Source: Pleurotus djamor (taxonomy: Eukaryota; Basidiomycota; Agaricomycetes; Agaricales; Pleurotaceae). Taken from it: a stretch of 18,334 nt of DNA. The stretch covers positions 1 through 18,334 of the forward strand of contig JAPEVF010000895.1 of assembly GCA_029747585.1 (NCBI GenBank), in the 5' to 3' direction. This document shows, in pieces, positions 1-9,679 of the stretch (the stretch's first letter is position 1; each line of letters opens with the position of its first letter). Made by a program: the position numbers and the translations under genes. The notes below the pieces were generated by a model. The model was not told the DNA's origin. It worked only from the letters and a program-made list of their open reading frames with translations, and searched no databases.

Positions 1-236
1 CGTCAGAAGTGTCTATCGACGATCACTTTCAAGTAGACCAATTTGAATGGAGGCACGCTCTAGTTTCTGCGGAAGATATGGAATTACTCTGGGAGAGGGT
101 CAAGGCAAAACCATCCCTTCGTTACCTGAGGGAGCTGATAGCGGGTGTTGACCGGTCAAAGCAAGATGAAGGCTGGGCGGTGAATATTATTCTAGATGGG
201 ATGCAACGGCGATATGAAGAAGAATTTGGGCAATAG
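1..236 (+). CDS. BTB-family protein, C-terminal fragment (gene enters from the left)
   Basis: The frame is open from the window edge (codons start at position 3) to the TAG at 234-236, so this is the last part of a gene that begins outside. The visible ~77 residues match the C-terminal tail of the three BTB paralogs downstream. The shared features are a charged helix, a KxxPSLRxLRxL stretch, a run with an acidic residue-rich patch and a hydrophobic helix, and a terminal YEEEFG ending (compare EEFGF and EGEFGSH in the copies at 15188 and 2629). The BTB domain itself is not in the window. It sits 234 bp upstream of the next copy in the same orientation, which makes it the first visible member of the tandem array. 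The assignment is by comparison within this window and the tail is divergent, so family membership is likely rather than certain. Confidence 0.72.
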   Translation, partial: SEVSIDDHFQVDQFEWRHALVSAEDMELLWERVKAKPSLRYLRELIAGVDRSKQDEGWAVNIILDGMQRRYEEEFGQ

Positions 237-470
237 ACTGTTTGTGCAATACTCTGGTGTATCTAATTTGAGATACTGCTATGGTAAATAAATACCCAGC
301 ATCAGTTAGGCCGCGGCTTCTTGTCGTTGTTAGGCTACATGAAATTTCAAGCCTGGCTCACATACATTAAAAGTAGATGGGGACCTCGAGTAAGGGAGCG
401 GTAAGGGGCCAGCCTGATAGCTCCTGTCTTTATTTGGTGGGGCTAGTCCGCGTTTTGCTCTCAAGCATCG

Positions 471-1398
471 ATGCCCATGGAAGGCGCCGAGCAACACCAG
501 CTCCAGCCCGTCTTCTCAGCCTCTTTCCCCTCGCGCCCTGACGCTGATCTGGTTCTCAAGAGTATTGATAATGTCCACTTCGCAGTACACAAGATCATCT
601 TAGCCCTAGCTTCGCCTATCCTTCATGACATGTTCGTCGTTGCGAACGAGAGTAAAGAGGGTGAGTCAAAAGTTTCAAACAGCCATTACCCATAAGTTAT
701 TAATCCCTCCTTAAAAGCAAACAGTTCCCGTTCCTTTAGCTGAGGAGTCGGTTCATCTCGAGGCGCTTCTCAAACTCATTTATCCCGTCGATAACCCCTC
801 ATTTGAATCCCTTCTTGTCCTCCTAGAAGTTTATCGCGCCGCCCACAAGTACGAGGTCACCTCGGCTTATCCCTGGCTGAAGGCCGAACTCGTCCTAGAG
901 AAGAAGGAGACGACGACGCAATTCGGCTTTGTCCAGCTTGAAAACCTCCTATCCGAAGACCCTCTCTATTGTTACGCATTCGCAAGGCGAAACGATATGG
1001 AGGACGTTGTATTACTTGCCCAGGAGGCTTGGCTTGACAGTGAAGCGCTACGACCAAAGCCTTACACTTCCAACCCATTGATTGACTCGATGCCATATGG
1101 TTGGTATCGCGAGCTTTGGGACCTTCGCGATAAACGCTCGCTGTGGGTCAAGTCTCAAGACTGGACTGTCAAGGAACGTGTATGGATTACTCCTGATGAA
1201 TCCAAAAATATTTTTATCCCTGAAAATGGTGATTCACGGCTGGAAGCACTTCGACACAAGGCAGCCCAATTCCCGTCGCTGAGGAGTTTGCGAGCGCTGA
1301 ATGCAGAACCTTTTAGATTCAGTAGGGACGAGTGTTGTGCGGTAAAGATTTTCCTCACGCGATTGGTAGCAAAGTATCAAGTAGCTTTTGGGAATTAA
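471..1398 (+). CDS. BTB/POZ-domain protein, array copy 2 (two exons)
   Basis: Exons 471-660 and 725-1398 are separated by a 64-nt GTGAGT..ACAG phase-1 intron (661-724) and encode about 287 residues. The N-terminus has the BTB signature seen in all copies: an acidic lead, FPSRPDADLVL, VHFAVHK and LASPILHDMF. After the splice come EESVHLEALL, a KLIYP segment, a VYRAAHKY helix and WLKAEL. The family-specific C-terminal region follows, with [10 protein letters not shown], a LAQEAWL helix and [18 protein letters not shown] domains mediate dimerisation and often bind CUL3 as substrate adaptors; that role is inferred here. ATG 471 and ATG 477 are both possible starts. The second gives MEGAEQ, closer to the MEE/MDE starts of the paralogs and in a better context (cccATGG). 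The interval after WLKAEL is the most variable between copies. No internal defect is seen. Confidence 0.87.
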
Positions 1399-1632
1399 TG
1401 ATCGTCATTGACCTCCATTGATTCAATACAGCTAAAGGGTCGTCAGCTTACAATACTTCCAGGCCGTGTATGTATAGTGATACCGATGTCGGATCTAAGT
1501 CTATATCAATGACGTCGATCACCGAAGAAGCTTCCCCCTCACTTACCTCCCGGTTGGAACATGCGAAGCATCGTTGAGCTCGAGAATAATTCGCTGGGCG
1601 ACTTTGGGGCGACTGACTGGGGACCCCTCTCT

Positions 1633-1649
1633 TCATTTGGAAGGACCCT
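1633..1649 (+). promoter_or_regulatory. Promoter element shared with other BTB copies
   Basis: The 17-mer TCATTTGGAAGGACCCT ends 67 nt before the ATG of array copy 3 and recurs exactly at 15397-15413, 58 nt before the ATG of copy 5. Its AGGACCCT core is also present at 14221-14228 upstream of copy 4, and a looser TCTTTATTTGG lies at 427-437 upstream of copy 2. A second shared upstream block, TCACTTACCTCC, is at 1539-1550 and 15328-15339. The recurrence is seen directly. Whether it is a binding site or just duplicated upstream DNA cannot be told from sequence. Confidence 0.45.
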
Positions 1650-1715
1650 GAACTTGACTGGGGGAAAACACCTGCCTTTCGTCTGCCTCTCAATCTCGTT
1701 CAACCACTCAGACGT

Positions 1716-2629
1716 ATGGAAGAAATGGAAGAACAACCATCGCAGCCCATCTTTTCCTCCACCTTCCCTCCACGTCCTGACACTGACTTCGTTCTCAAGA
1801 GCGCCGACGATGTTCATTTCGCAGTTCACAAGGTCATTTTAACCCTGGCCTCTCCTGTCTTTCGTGATATGTTTGTCGTCGGGAACGAAAATGATACTGG
1901 TGAGTCGAAGCAACCTTTTTGCGCTCGAGCTTCTTTGAAGTGTTTTTTTCGACAACATTAGAACCAGTTCCATTGACCGAAGAGTCCGCTTACCTTGAGG
2001 CGCTTCTGAAGCTCATATACCCCATTGATAACCCCTCATTTGGGAAACTTCGCGACCTCCTTGAAGTTTATCGCGCGGCCTACAAGTATGACATGAAATC
2101 CGCTTTCCCCTGGTTGCAGACCGAGCTCTGTTCTGAGAATAAGCCGAAGCCATGGGGTTTCGATGTCAAAACTAGTCTCATAGCCGTGGATCCCCTCTAT
2201 TGCTATGCATTTGCAAGGCATCACAACATGCAGGAGGTGGTCTCTCTGGCGCAAGCTGCTTGGCTGGACAGAAAAGTGACGGAGCCAGAAACCAATTCCG
2301 ACCCTTCGGTAGACTCCATGCCATACGGATGGTACTGTGAACTCTGGAAGCTGCGCCGGGAAAGCTCTAGTTGGCTTAAGTCACGGTGCTGGTCCATCGA
2401 AGAACCAGTATTGGATACTCACTATGATGATGTCACGATTATTCGCATCGACAACGAAGATCCCAGGCTTCGGTCACTCCGGGACAAGCTTGGGGACTAC
2501 CCGTCGCCAGGGAGCATACGAAAACTGAGAGCGCAAGATTTCGGCTTCAACCACGCGGAGTGCGATGCGGTCGATGGATTCCTTTACAAATTGGTGGAGC
2601 AATATGAAGGGGAATTTGGAAGTCATTAG
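1716..2629 (+). CDS. BTB/POZ-domain protein, array copy 3 (two exons)
   Basis: Exons 1716-1899 and 1962-2629 flank a 62-nt intron (1900-1961, GTGAGT..TTAG), phase 1 at the same codon as in the other copies. The product is about 283 residues. Starting at MEEMEEQ, it has FPPRPDTDFVLKS, VHFAVHK and LASPVFRDMF. Then come EPVPLTEES, KLIYPIDNPSF, VYRAAYKYD and FPWLQTEL, followed by [17 protein letters not shown] and DSMPYGWYCELWKLRR. The frame is clean to the TAG at 2627-2629. A nested ATG at 1725 (MEEQPSQ) is an alternative start. The gene lies 317 bp after copy 2. Most likely an intracellular BTB protein that dimerises or acts as a ubiquitin-ligase adaptor; partner and substrate are unknown, and no Kelch, MATH or zinc-finger region is fused to it. 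Confidence 0.88.
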
Positions 2630-2914
2630 ATTTCATGGTTGCTCAAGCGCTCACGACTACTAGCACTGCGTACTTTACTTACAAAAATTGAAATTTGTGT
2701 CGCCTAGCACTGCCGTTCCTCAAGGCCTCAGGCACATGCCTGGCTCAGGAAGGTCTTTAGTCATATCCCAGGAGTTACGCGTGCGGCGTTTGCAAGGCAG
2801 CCTACTAACAGCATGAACAAAGTCGTATCCCGCATGGCATGGAGTCCATAACTGGGTTGGGATTGGTCGCTGGTTGCATCCCTCCGCTGTCCAGCCATTC
2901 AAATATTATTATTA

Positions 2915-2977
2915 TGGTATCGCGAACTCTGGGACCTTCGGCGCGGCGGAAACTGGTTGACGTCAAGATGTTGGTTT
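2915..2977 (+). pseudogene. Relict BTB-family C-terminal fragment
   Basis: One frame of 21 codons reads WYRELWDLRRGGNWLTSRCW, the core of the family's C-terminal region (WYRELWDLR in copies 2 and 4, SRCW in copy 3). At DNA level the first 27 bases differ from the matching part of the copy at 14265-15188 by one base. Homology starts abruptly after an ATT repeat (about 2904-2914) and fades after 2977; no BTB domain, exon 1 or C-terminal tail is found nearby. It looks like the scar of a deleted or partly copied array member lying 286 bp downstream of copy 3. Confidence 0.72.
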
Positions 2978-4086
2978 ACTAATCATCGACATCACCCACG
3001 TCCATTAATCGTGTGAATATCAGTTCCCACAGTCACCACACAACATCACTACGAGCACTAGCCACCGCCGTTGGCGCTTAACCCACCTTGCTTGCACTTT
3101 CGTTGCATCGACCATCGCTGTTTTGTCGCATCCGCCTTCGTCTGCCAGTCGACCAAGCCTCTATTATGTCACCCCCTTGTATGCGAGGTTGCCGACATTG
3201 TCTCTTCCGTCCGTGGCTGGACTACTTACCAGAAAGGCATTTGTGTCCGTGTCCTACCACATCATTGTACACCGATTCAAAGCGTAATGAACCTACCAAC
3301 ATTCGCCGCAGCTTCCTTTGACGCCGTCCACTATTCATGTAAGTAGTCAAACTTTAGGTGAGCGATGCAACACTCTGGCTTATGTCCACATCCCGAACGC
3401 TCGTTGATCGGCAGTCTCAACTGTCCACAGCGCTTGCCTGAATATAGCATCGATGACTACGCGGCGACGAACATCAGATTGGAAAAGCTGGAATATTACG
3501 ACTGTGAAAGCAGAGCTGTTGCGCCCAAGTCGCGCCAGTAAACTTGCAAATTTGTGTTCTGCGTTCAACCCGGGGGACTGTGCTTCGCATCGGCAAATAT
3601 GAGCTTGGTAAAGCATAAGGGAAAGCTGGTACGCTTCATAGTGGCTGCCCTGATCCCCCCGCCTCGTTGGACTCACAGGTGTTCGTCTCTCAAAGGGTTC
3701 CGAGGATGCATGCAAGTCACAAAGAATTCCGGAGAAAGGGGAGGCAATGTTTCCCCACATTGGGCAATGCAACGAGTCAGGTATCCTCCCACCGAGTGAT
3801 TTCTTGTACAGTCCCTACCTGAAAGCAAACATTCCTTTAACCGCTTCTACAGGAGCCAATTACTCAGTTACTGACGACTCAGAAATGTACAAATATAATT
3901 GACTCTGATATCCAAAGTTGGACATGCTGCACGTTCGAAGTCGCCCAAACTCATGCCTGATACCTACTTTAGTAGGTGAAGGTTTAGAAATGGACCCCTT
4001 TACAGCATCACGAGGATGGCGCAATCCGTTAGACGCACGTGCTCAATGACAGAGATATCCCAAATAAGTAACGTGTCCAATGGGTT

Positions 4087-4106
4087 TGCGGGACGGCCGT
4101 CCCGCA
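4087..4106. repeat. Perfect 20-nt GC-rich palindrome
   Basis: The sequence is its own reverse complement over 20 bases, centred on GGCC, inside a less GC-rich stretch. Its central ten bases, GACGGCCGTC, recur at 4317-4326. Such palindromes occur in the subterminal regions of DNA transposons and can also be protein-binding sites. The palindrome is certain, its function is not. Confidence 0.6.
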
Positions 4107-4278
4107 GTATATTTTTCGGCCGAAGATCAAGGTGTGTATCTTTGACCGTGATCGAGTTCGTGATCCTGAGTCCATGGCTAGAGCCTGATAGACGTTTTCA
4201 CGACCATCGTACACACCACATGGATACGTATACGAATATTGTAGATACACAGAATGTTTGCCATATCCGTCCTTGAAT

Positions 4279-4345
4279 CTACTAGGGCTGCCAACCGTAA
4301 CCGTATATACGGGCTTGACGGCCGTCGGATACGGGTATTTACCCG
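4279..4345. repeat. hAT-like terminal sequence with subterminal inverted repeats
   Basis: It opens with TAGGGCTGCCAACCG, which resembles hAT transposon termini (TAGGG/CAGGG type). It continues with stacked palindromes: CCGTATATACGG, GACGGCCGTC (4317-4326), and ACGGGTA-TT-TACCCGT, a 7-bp perfect stem at about 4331-4346. Short ACGGG/CCCGT motifs in both orientations are typical of hAT subterminal regions. No matching opposite terminus, 8-bp target duplication or transposase was found, so this is at most one end of a dead or non-autonomous element. Confidence 0.35.
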
Positions 4346-4393
4346 TCACCGTCAGAAGTCAAATTCGGCTTCTTCTGTTACTTTTTCCGAGTG

Positions 4394-5382
4394 TCATGTG
4401 AGCTTTTGACTGTCACCAAAGACCCGAACACGCAAGCAACCACCGGCGGTACCTTGGGCCAATGACTTGGGGCCGTCATTAAATGTATCATCGTCCGGAA
4501 AAATCAGTTGCTTTGGGTGACCAGGTAATATCGGAGAAGGGGTTTGTGGGCCACCCATGAATATCCAATGTTTCGTGTGCAGAGATAGGGAAATGTTGAG
4601 CTTGAAGGTTTCTCTCGGAAACACAGAATAAGCATGATGCGTAGAGATGAAATTCATCAAGGACGCTGTGGAAGGAGTAAGTCGACTGGTTGACTAGTAG
4701 TAGAGGCAAACACCAGATATTGCTCACTTTGAGTCAACGATAAGATTCCACCCAACACGCTTGTGCTGCATACGGTCAACTTGATCCGTTGGTTTGTGGA
4801 CGACTTGAAAACAAGTCCCAGAAGTTCCTCTTTTCCACAGTAGGGGGGGGGGACCCCCATCTTCGCCCTTCTCAAGACCACTCCGCGATATGTTTGACTT
4901 GTCTGGGGGGTGTTTCGGTGAGGCGTCATGTGAGGGCTGTCAAGAGAAGGTTCGAGGTCGATTATCATGGCTCCTGTCTTGTCCGTGCATCCTGGCATTT
5001 CGACTACGGCGCCAACCCTGTCCTCCAAAAAGTTTGACACAGTCTTCGCTTGTTCCGGACGAACGAAAAGCTCGAGGTCGGTCGTGCATTGTCTTGAAAT
5101 GCACATGTTGAAAAAACAGTGAGCAAATCCACCGCCGATGAGCATCCCCGTCTCAGCTTGCAGCTGTCGAAACGACGGGGCGATCTCCAAGGGCATGAAC
5201 ACAGACAATGCACGTTCGATGTTGCGTCTGGACGCGATATGCATCCTTACCGTGTTATGAATCTCTTTACTTGTCAAAGAGAAATTGAGGAGTCCAGCAA
5301 AGCTGAAGGTCGCCAATAAAATGGTCTGCAAAGGGTAAAACGTAGTAACGAGGTTCACGAATTGATTCTCGGGGACTCCCAT
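4394..5382 (-). CDS. F-box-like protein with nucleotidyltransferase-like core, copy A (two exons)
   Basis: On the minus strand, exon 1 is 5382-4728 and exon 2 is 4665-4394, with a 62-nt intron (4727-4666, GTGAGC..ACAG, phase 1), giving about 308 residues. Residues 18-50 resemble an F-box helix set (ILLATFSFAGLLNFSLTSKE). Then come SFRQLQ (70-75), LIGGGFA (81-87) and a TDLELFV strand (101-107), arranged like the Gly-containing loop and D-x-D strand of a nucleotidyltransferase fold. Exon 2 begins with the family motif SLMNFIS..AYSVFPRETF. The paralog at 9680-10771 shares this order and the intron position and phase, which supports the model. Related multicopy agaricomycete proteins, recalled from general knowledge, carry DLDLY at this strand; here the second acidic position is E. 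The C-terminal half of exon 2 is divergent compared with the paralog. A C10 run (plus-strand G at 4843-4852) lies in exon 1 without breaking the frame. Function unknown. Confidence 0.72.
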
Positions 5383-5609
5383 GACGGATAAGGTGCCTCT
5401 GTTGGAAGACGTCAGATATGTTTCATCACGGATACGAACTCATCTGTACATCGGATGTCTCGCAACAAGGGTGCTATCACGGGAAGAACAATTAGGTGAG
5501 CAGAGCCAAGATTGACAACTGGAGATGAACACACATTCATTTTCTTCTTCTTCATGTTCACGTTTATTGAGCGGTCCCTGGGGCGGATCAATGTCTAAAT
5601 TATCATTTT

Positions 5610-6034
5610 ATGTCCAGCACGCAGAACGATAACGTTCGGGGTGACCATCGGGTATTCAACGAACACCACGCAGTTGCCAACGGACATCAGTCTAAGAGGT
5701 GGCGACGGTTTACGGAATTTGATACAGATCAACTTAGCCAAAGTGTTTCTCCAACTTCTTCGGAGAGCATCCTGCTACCGATGAGTGTGATCAACTGATC
5801 AAGCCAACGATAGTGCCGCCCCTTCCTCGCAAGGTTCAGTCAGCCCCAATCCGACCTGCTACACCCCGCATTACTGCTGTGGTAGCGCGTTCAGAAACTA
5901 GCAGCCACATGCTATTCTCGGGCTACTCATCGAACACATCGTCTGCAGACTCTGATGTGGACAACGAACATTGGTTTGGCCTCGAAGTCGTATACGTAGA
6001 TGCTGAGTGCTCGGGGATCTGCGTGGAAGAGTGA
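5610..6034 (+). CDS. Possible small serine-rich protein (uncertain two-exon model)
   Basis: Two adjacent open frames, 5610-5798 and 5814-6034, can be joined by a 71-nt intron (5743-5813, GTGTTT..ATAG, phase 1). A CTGAT branch-like site lies 14 nt before the acceptor. The joined product would be about 117 residues: a basic, polar N-terminus (HQSKRWRRF), then a Pro/Ser-rich middle (PPLPRKVQSAPIRPATPR) and an acidic C-terminus ending in CVEE. The donor is not a good match to the GTRNGT form used by the other genes here. No domain, signal peptide or membrane segment is visible. It may be a real lineage-specific protein or chance open frames. Confidence 0.28.
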
Positions 6035-6870
6035 AGTTAACTTGTGTCGGGAGGAGGAGATAAGCATTCAATGTGTTGAAATAAGTATGAAATTTGTACA
6101 GCTATTTTACCCAAGTGTATGTGCCGAATCGCGATCAGACTGAAGTGCTTGTTCTTGAGATATTGGTTTGGTGTGGAAGGTTCCGAGTCGTGACTAGTGA
6201 TCGGTGTCACGTGCTGGTCGCGTGGGTTTTTAATTCCGTCGGGACGACTTGATCATGTCTGAAAACCCGGTTAATTTTGCTCGCTTTCATCACTTTGTAC
6301 GTTGACGTACGCGTACTAAGGACACTGGTTCTGGTTACTACATAGCACAACGGTCGCATTGCTAAACGGTCGGCTCTGCAGAACGTTAATTGACTCAAGC
6401 TCGTTAGCAGAAGTCGGTTGATGGAGAATTCCGATGGTGGCGAGCGGGATCAAGTCCCTTCGGCTTCGCGCCTTGAGGAGTGGATGAGCGGCTGGCGTGA
6501 TTGAGGATGTACGTCCACCGCGCGTTGACTCTGCGGGAATCATTTGAATGCCGTCCTCACAAAGCCAATTAGGGATGGTGTCGACGCGAGGGGCCGAGGG
6601 CTCAATATTCCAATAAAAGTGCCTTTTTGTATCTCCGACGAAAAGCCCGACTTCGATCGTTCCCGCGAACAGTTGTAAGCACCAACGGCAGTCGCTAATG
6701 ACTTTATTTGAACGCGAGTTCGTGCTGTGCGATAGATGGAGATTCGTTTCCGAATAGCTCCCTTAGGCCTCAGGGACAGAGGTATGCTCGGGCTAGGGCC
6801 GTGGTGCATGTCTTTTGGACTTCACGACGCTTGCGCCGGATGAATTCTTGCGCCAACCGAACAAGTCGTG
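6035..6870. other. Intergenic interval upstream of the TEA-domain gene
   Basis: No open frame here has a recognisable domain or convincing splice sites. It contains the short palindrome GTACGCGTAC (about 6308-6317). Some of it probably serves as the promoter and 5' leader of the gene starting at 6871; no clear TATA element was found. Confidence 0.35.
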
Positions 6871-7812
6871 ATGTCCTCATTTTTCAGTAAATCGACTGTA
6901 GAAGCCTTTTTGCAGACGCCTTCCACTGAGGAACAGGATCGTATCGCTGTCCAGAACGCTGAGACTGGACGCCGTAATTGGAAAACCGTCAGGGACTGTT
7001 TTGGAGAGGCTGTTTGGTCACCTCAATTGTATGGATTTTTCGNTTTGTTTTTCTGGCAAATGTTTGACATCCGTTGCAGAGAAGCAGCTTTAATAGAAGG
7101 TAAGAAGCATTTTCCACTAGGATGATTATCTGATGTGCAAAAGCAGGATTAAAGGAATACCATTCTGCTATTTTGAATCACTCCGTGTCAACATTTCCAC
7201 GGCGCAATCGTTTCCTATCTGACTATATACTTCAGGTAGGTATTTTATCATGTTCGTTGGTCTTACTGATGACTAATAACCTTAGATTACAGGAAAGAGG
7301 AGAACACCGAAGCAAGTAGGTAGTCGGATACAGCAATTGCGAAATTCAAGTAGGAATCGTTCCAGTAAGTTCAGTCTCTTTCCAGGTGATTTGTTAGTTC
7401 AACGACCCTCTTTAGTATTTGAGATGGTAGTTCAGTCAGCAAAGCATGGGTACCAAAGTTCTGTTTCCCATACGTCCGATGATGGTACTTCACATCCGTA
7501 TCTGCCCAATAGTGAGTAGACTGCGGTACATGTCAGCACCTTGGCCTTGCCCAGATTAATCTTTCCTCAGCGGTGGAACATACCCTGAATCATCACAAGG
7601 GTGCTTCGCTTGTGTTTCATGGTTCGAGGGGGTGTTCGAGTGCTGGTGACCCGGAGATTTCTTTCGTGAACAAAGGACACCCAGAACAATACGACTATTC
7701 CCACTTTCGATTTGGGGGTTTCGCNAGACAATTAGGTCTTTGTCTATCGTGTCTGGAGGAGAGCAATGTGTGGTATGATCTAGATCTGAAACGAATGCTG
7801 CTGTACCAATAA
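6871..7812 (+). CDS. TEA/ATTS-domain transcription factor (six-exon model, 3' end uncertain)
   Basis: Exons 6871-7028, 7080-7099, 7147-7235, 7286-7364, 7416-7511 and 7571-7812 join in frame through introns of 47-59 nt to give about 227 residues. Three introns interrupt the TEA domain and phase correctly: AVWSPQL+EAALIEG+LKEYH, then FPRRNRFLSDYILQ+ITGKRRTPKQVGSRIQQLR (about residues 47-110). This has the TEA hallmarks: Trp in the first helix, a basic RRNRFLSDYI helix and the recognition helix (T)PKQVGSRIQQL, equivalent to RKQVSSHIQVL in TEAD/AbaA/TEC1. TEA proteins bind MCAT-like sites and in fungi control development and morphogenesis. The undetermined base 7043 falls in intron 1, and 7725 is a GCN alanine codon. 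After residue ~115 there is no recognisable domain. Splicing from about 7802 to 7850 would give another ending, so the C-terminus is tentative. ATG 6871 is the first in frame. Confidence 0.72.
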
Positions 7813-8054
7813 TGTATTTTGGTAGTATTCGTAGGCAATTGAGTCCAGGGACATTGTCCCGTTTCAGTTTAATCGCCATTGTCGCCTTGATTTTCTCACC
7901 TTCGACGGGGTTCCACCTTTCTAGTGCGTATAGCCCCGTATACTCAGTTTCTGAACGAATTTGAGGTCCGCCGCCTTGCGCATTTATATATATGTCCACG
8001 AGGTGATTGTCTAAACAAAAAAAAANCCCTGTTTCCTCATCATCTGCGTGCGCC

Positions 8055-8377
8055 ATGCAACGTTGTGAAATACCGTATCCTTATGGAGATTATCTTCTTG
8101 GGTCGACCTATCCCATGCTGGATGTTATAGGAGTTGCTGTGGGTGGGCTGTTGGTTGCAATTGGTTTAGTTGTGGCGGGCATCATGTGGAGAAGTGTTCG
8201 CCTTCAGAGGTAATTTGCAATCACACATACGCGATGATGAATACTCACGGCGGACTATTAAGGCAGGGACGACGATTTGATCGTACAAACTCAAGGCAAC
8301 CGTCGGGCAATGATTTGTACCCGCTCGCCTCGCAAAATACTGCGAACGCAACATACGATGTTCCTGCGCGTGTTTGA
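8055..8377 (+). CDS. Small single-pass membrane protein (two exons)
   Basis: Exon 1 (8055-8209) and exon 2 (8263-8377) join through a 53-nt phase-2 intron (GTAATT..TAAG), predicting 89 residues. After a polar N-terminus rich in Tyr and Pro (YPYGDY) there is one strong transmembrane segment, VIGVAVGGLLVAIGLVVAGI (about residues 26-45). A Trp/Arg-rich juxtamembrane stretch (MWRSVRLQRQGRRF) suggests a cytoplasmic side, and a polar tail ends in YDVPARV. Without splicing the frame stops right after the donor. The frame is also open upstream of ATG 8055 through an undetermined base at 8026, so this could be the last exons of a larger membrane protein. No family is recognised. Confidence 0.45.
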
Positions 8378-9679
8378 GTTCGCAAAACATTTACGTGAAA
8401 CAAATGACCAATATTATATCCGGTATCTTAGACTCGTTGCCCCATATGTAGAATTTGATGGGTGTGTGATCTCCTGGATGGTGAAGCTAGGAGTCAGTAC
8501 TTCAGATCCAACGTCCGCCACTGTTGAGGATCGCAGCAGTGTTCAGTATGACAGTACCTGGTTCCTTACATCTGCGTATCGGATGAAAGATACCCTGTTT
8601 CCCTTCATTCCTATGTAGTGTGCCTGACAACGGAAGTCTGCCCGACAGGACGACCATCGATGTCCGCACAGTCCATAGGATGGGGACGCAGGGTATCCAC
8701 TCCCACACCACCGTAGGACCACAGGTGCCGTGTGTTTGTTTGGATGGCAAAGTAATCTCTTGTCAGCAAAAGATGTGAATGCAGTCTGAGGTCTGAGTCA
8801 ACGAGATATTGGTCAGTGTTGCATTGTCTTAAATATGCACTCGAGTGAGAAGAGAATAGGCTTTCTGTTCCTTTTCTGTCATTGCGCTAACACCGGTTTC
8901 TGGACATGCGTCATTGGATTGTCTGTCTCTATAAGGCAACAATATATTGTGCATATAATGGTAAATATGATACGAATAGACCCCCACCTTCTTAATCACA
9001 AAATTAATTTATCGTATTGGACATTTTCGGTTCAGGTATTGCTCCACTTGTTCATCTCCGTCATTGTTGTCTTTGAGACATTGCCTCGTGCTACTAGAAT
9101 TCTTCGATCCTCGCCTAATTTGAAACATGTGGGGTTCATGCCATTGAGTAGACTTCCACCCTTGATCCTTGGGACACACTTCTCCAAATCGCCATTTGGG
9201 TTGATGTTTTTCCCAAGCAATGTAGCTGGGATGTGCTTGCATCGTGCAGTGAACATTTTGACGTAATTGTGAATGCTTCATTCTCGTAAGTGATCCGCCT
9301 GTAAGTTCCATGGGAATGGGAGATTTCGGTTATGTGCTCCTATTCTACGGGAGGCTTCGCATGAAAACTAGCTGAGCTTGTATATGGAAGACATTCCTTA
9401 CTTGCAAGTATAGACTAAGATGTGGTGAGTTTTTCTGAGAGAAACAGGACGGACGGACTGAAATTTGTTGCCAGGTTTCCGATGTTTGTTTATGTTTGTA
9501 GTGTGTTTGAAGTCTGAGTGCGTCTAACTTCATTTGGTTGGTTTCAAGCCAGTTTAGTCTGCAATTGCCGATGGCGCTGATTAGTGACAATTCAATGACT
9601 CAAATATTACTTGTATTCCAATGGCGCTAACTTATGAAATGATTGTTACTATCTAGACGTTCGTGTTGTACTAAGTGCT
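8378..9679. other. Interval without a supported gene
   Basis: Frames of 74-143 codons occur on both strands (8277-8618 and 8835-9266 plus; 9009-9311 minus). None shows a domain, good splice context or similarity to the other genes. The 8835-9266 frame is hydrophobic in parts but begins in AT-rich DNA and lacks features of a real membrane protein. Some of this stretch is probably 3' flank of the minus-strand gene ending at 9680. Confidence 0.35.

Larger units (their letters stand above)
2978..4393. other. Long interval without a supported gene
   Basis: Open frames of 77-130 codons exist on both strands, but none has a recognisable domain, plausible splice structure or similarity to its neighbours. 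The interval holds a small inverted repeat (ACCTAC..GTAGGT, about 3964-3979), the palindrome at 4087-4106 and the hAT-like sequence at 4279-4345. It is best read as intergenic DNA with decayed mobile-element sequence. Confidence 0.4.

Noticed and set aside
857..1096. Minus-strand frame inside BTB copy 2
   Set aside because: Shadow of a conserved coding exon whose plus-strand reading matches three paralogs.
3380..3772. Minus-strand frame of 130 codons
   Set aside because: No domain, no paralog in the window and no splice or promoter context; composition looks random.
7556..8056. Minus-strand frame of 166 codons as a gene
   Set aside because: It has no recognisable domain, contains two undetermined bases and lies opposite the TEA gene's modelled exon. 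Kept only as a question in the findings.
8277..8618. Plus-strand frame of 113 codons
   Set aside because: It overlaps exon 2 of the small membrane protein in another frame and has no domain or supporting splice sites.
8835..9266. Plus-strand frame of 143 codons with hydrophobic stretches
   Set aside because: The hydrophobic parts come from AT-rich DNA, and there is no coherent membrane topology or family match.
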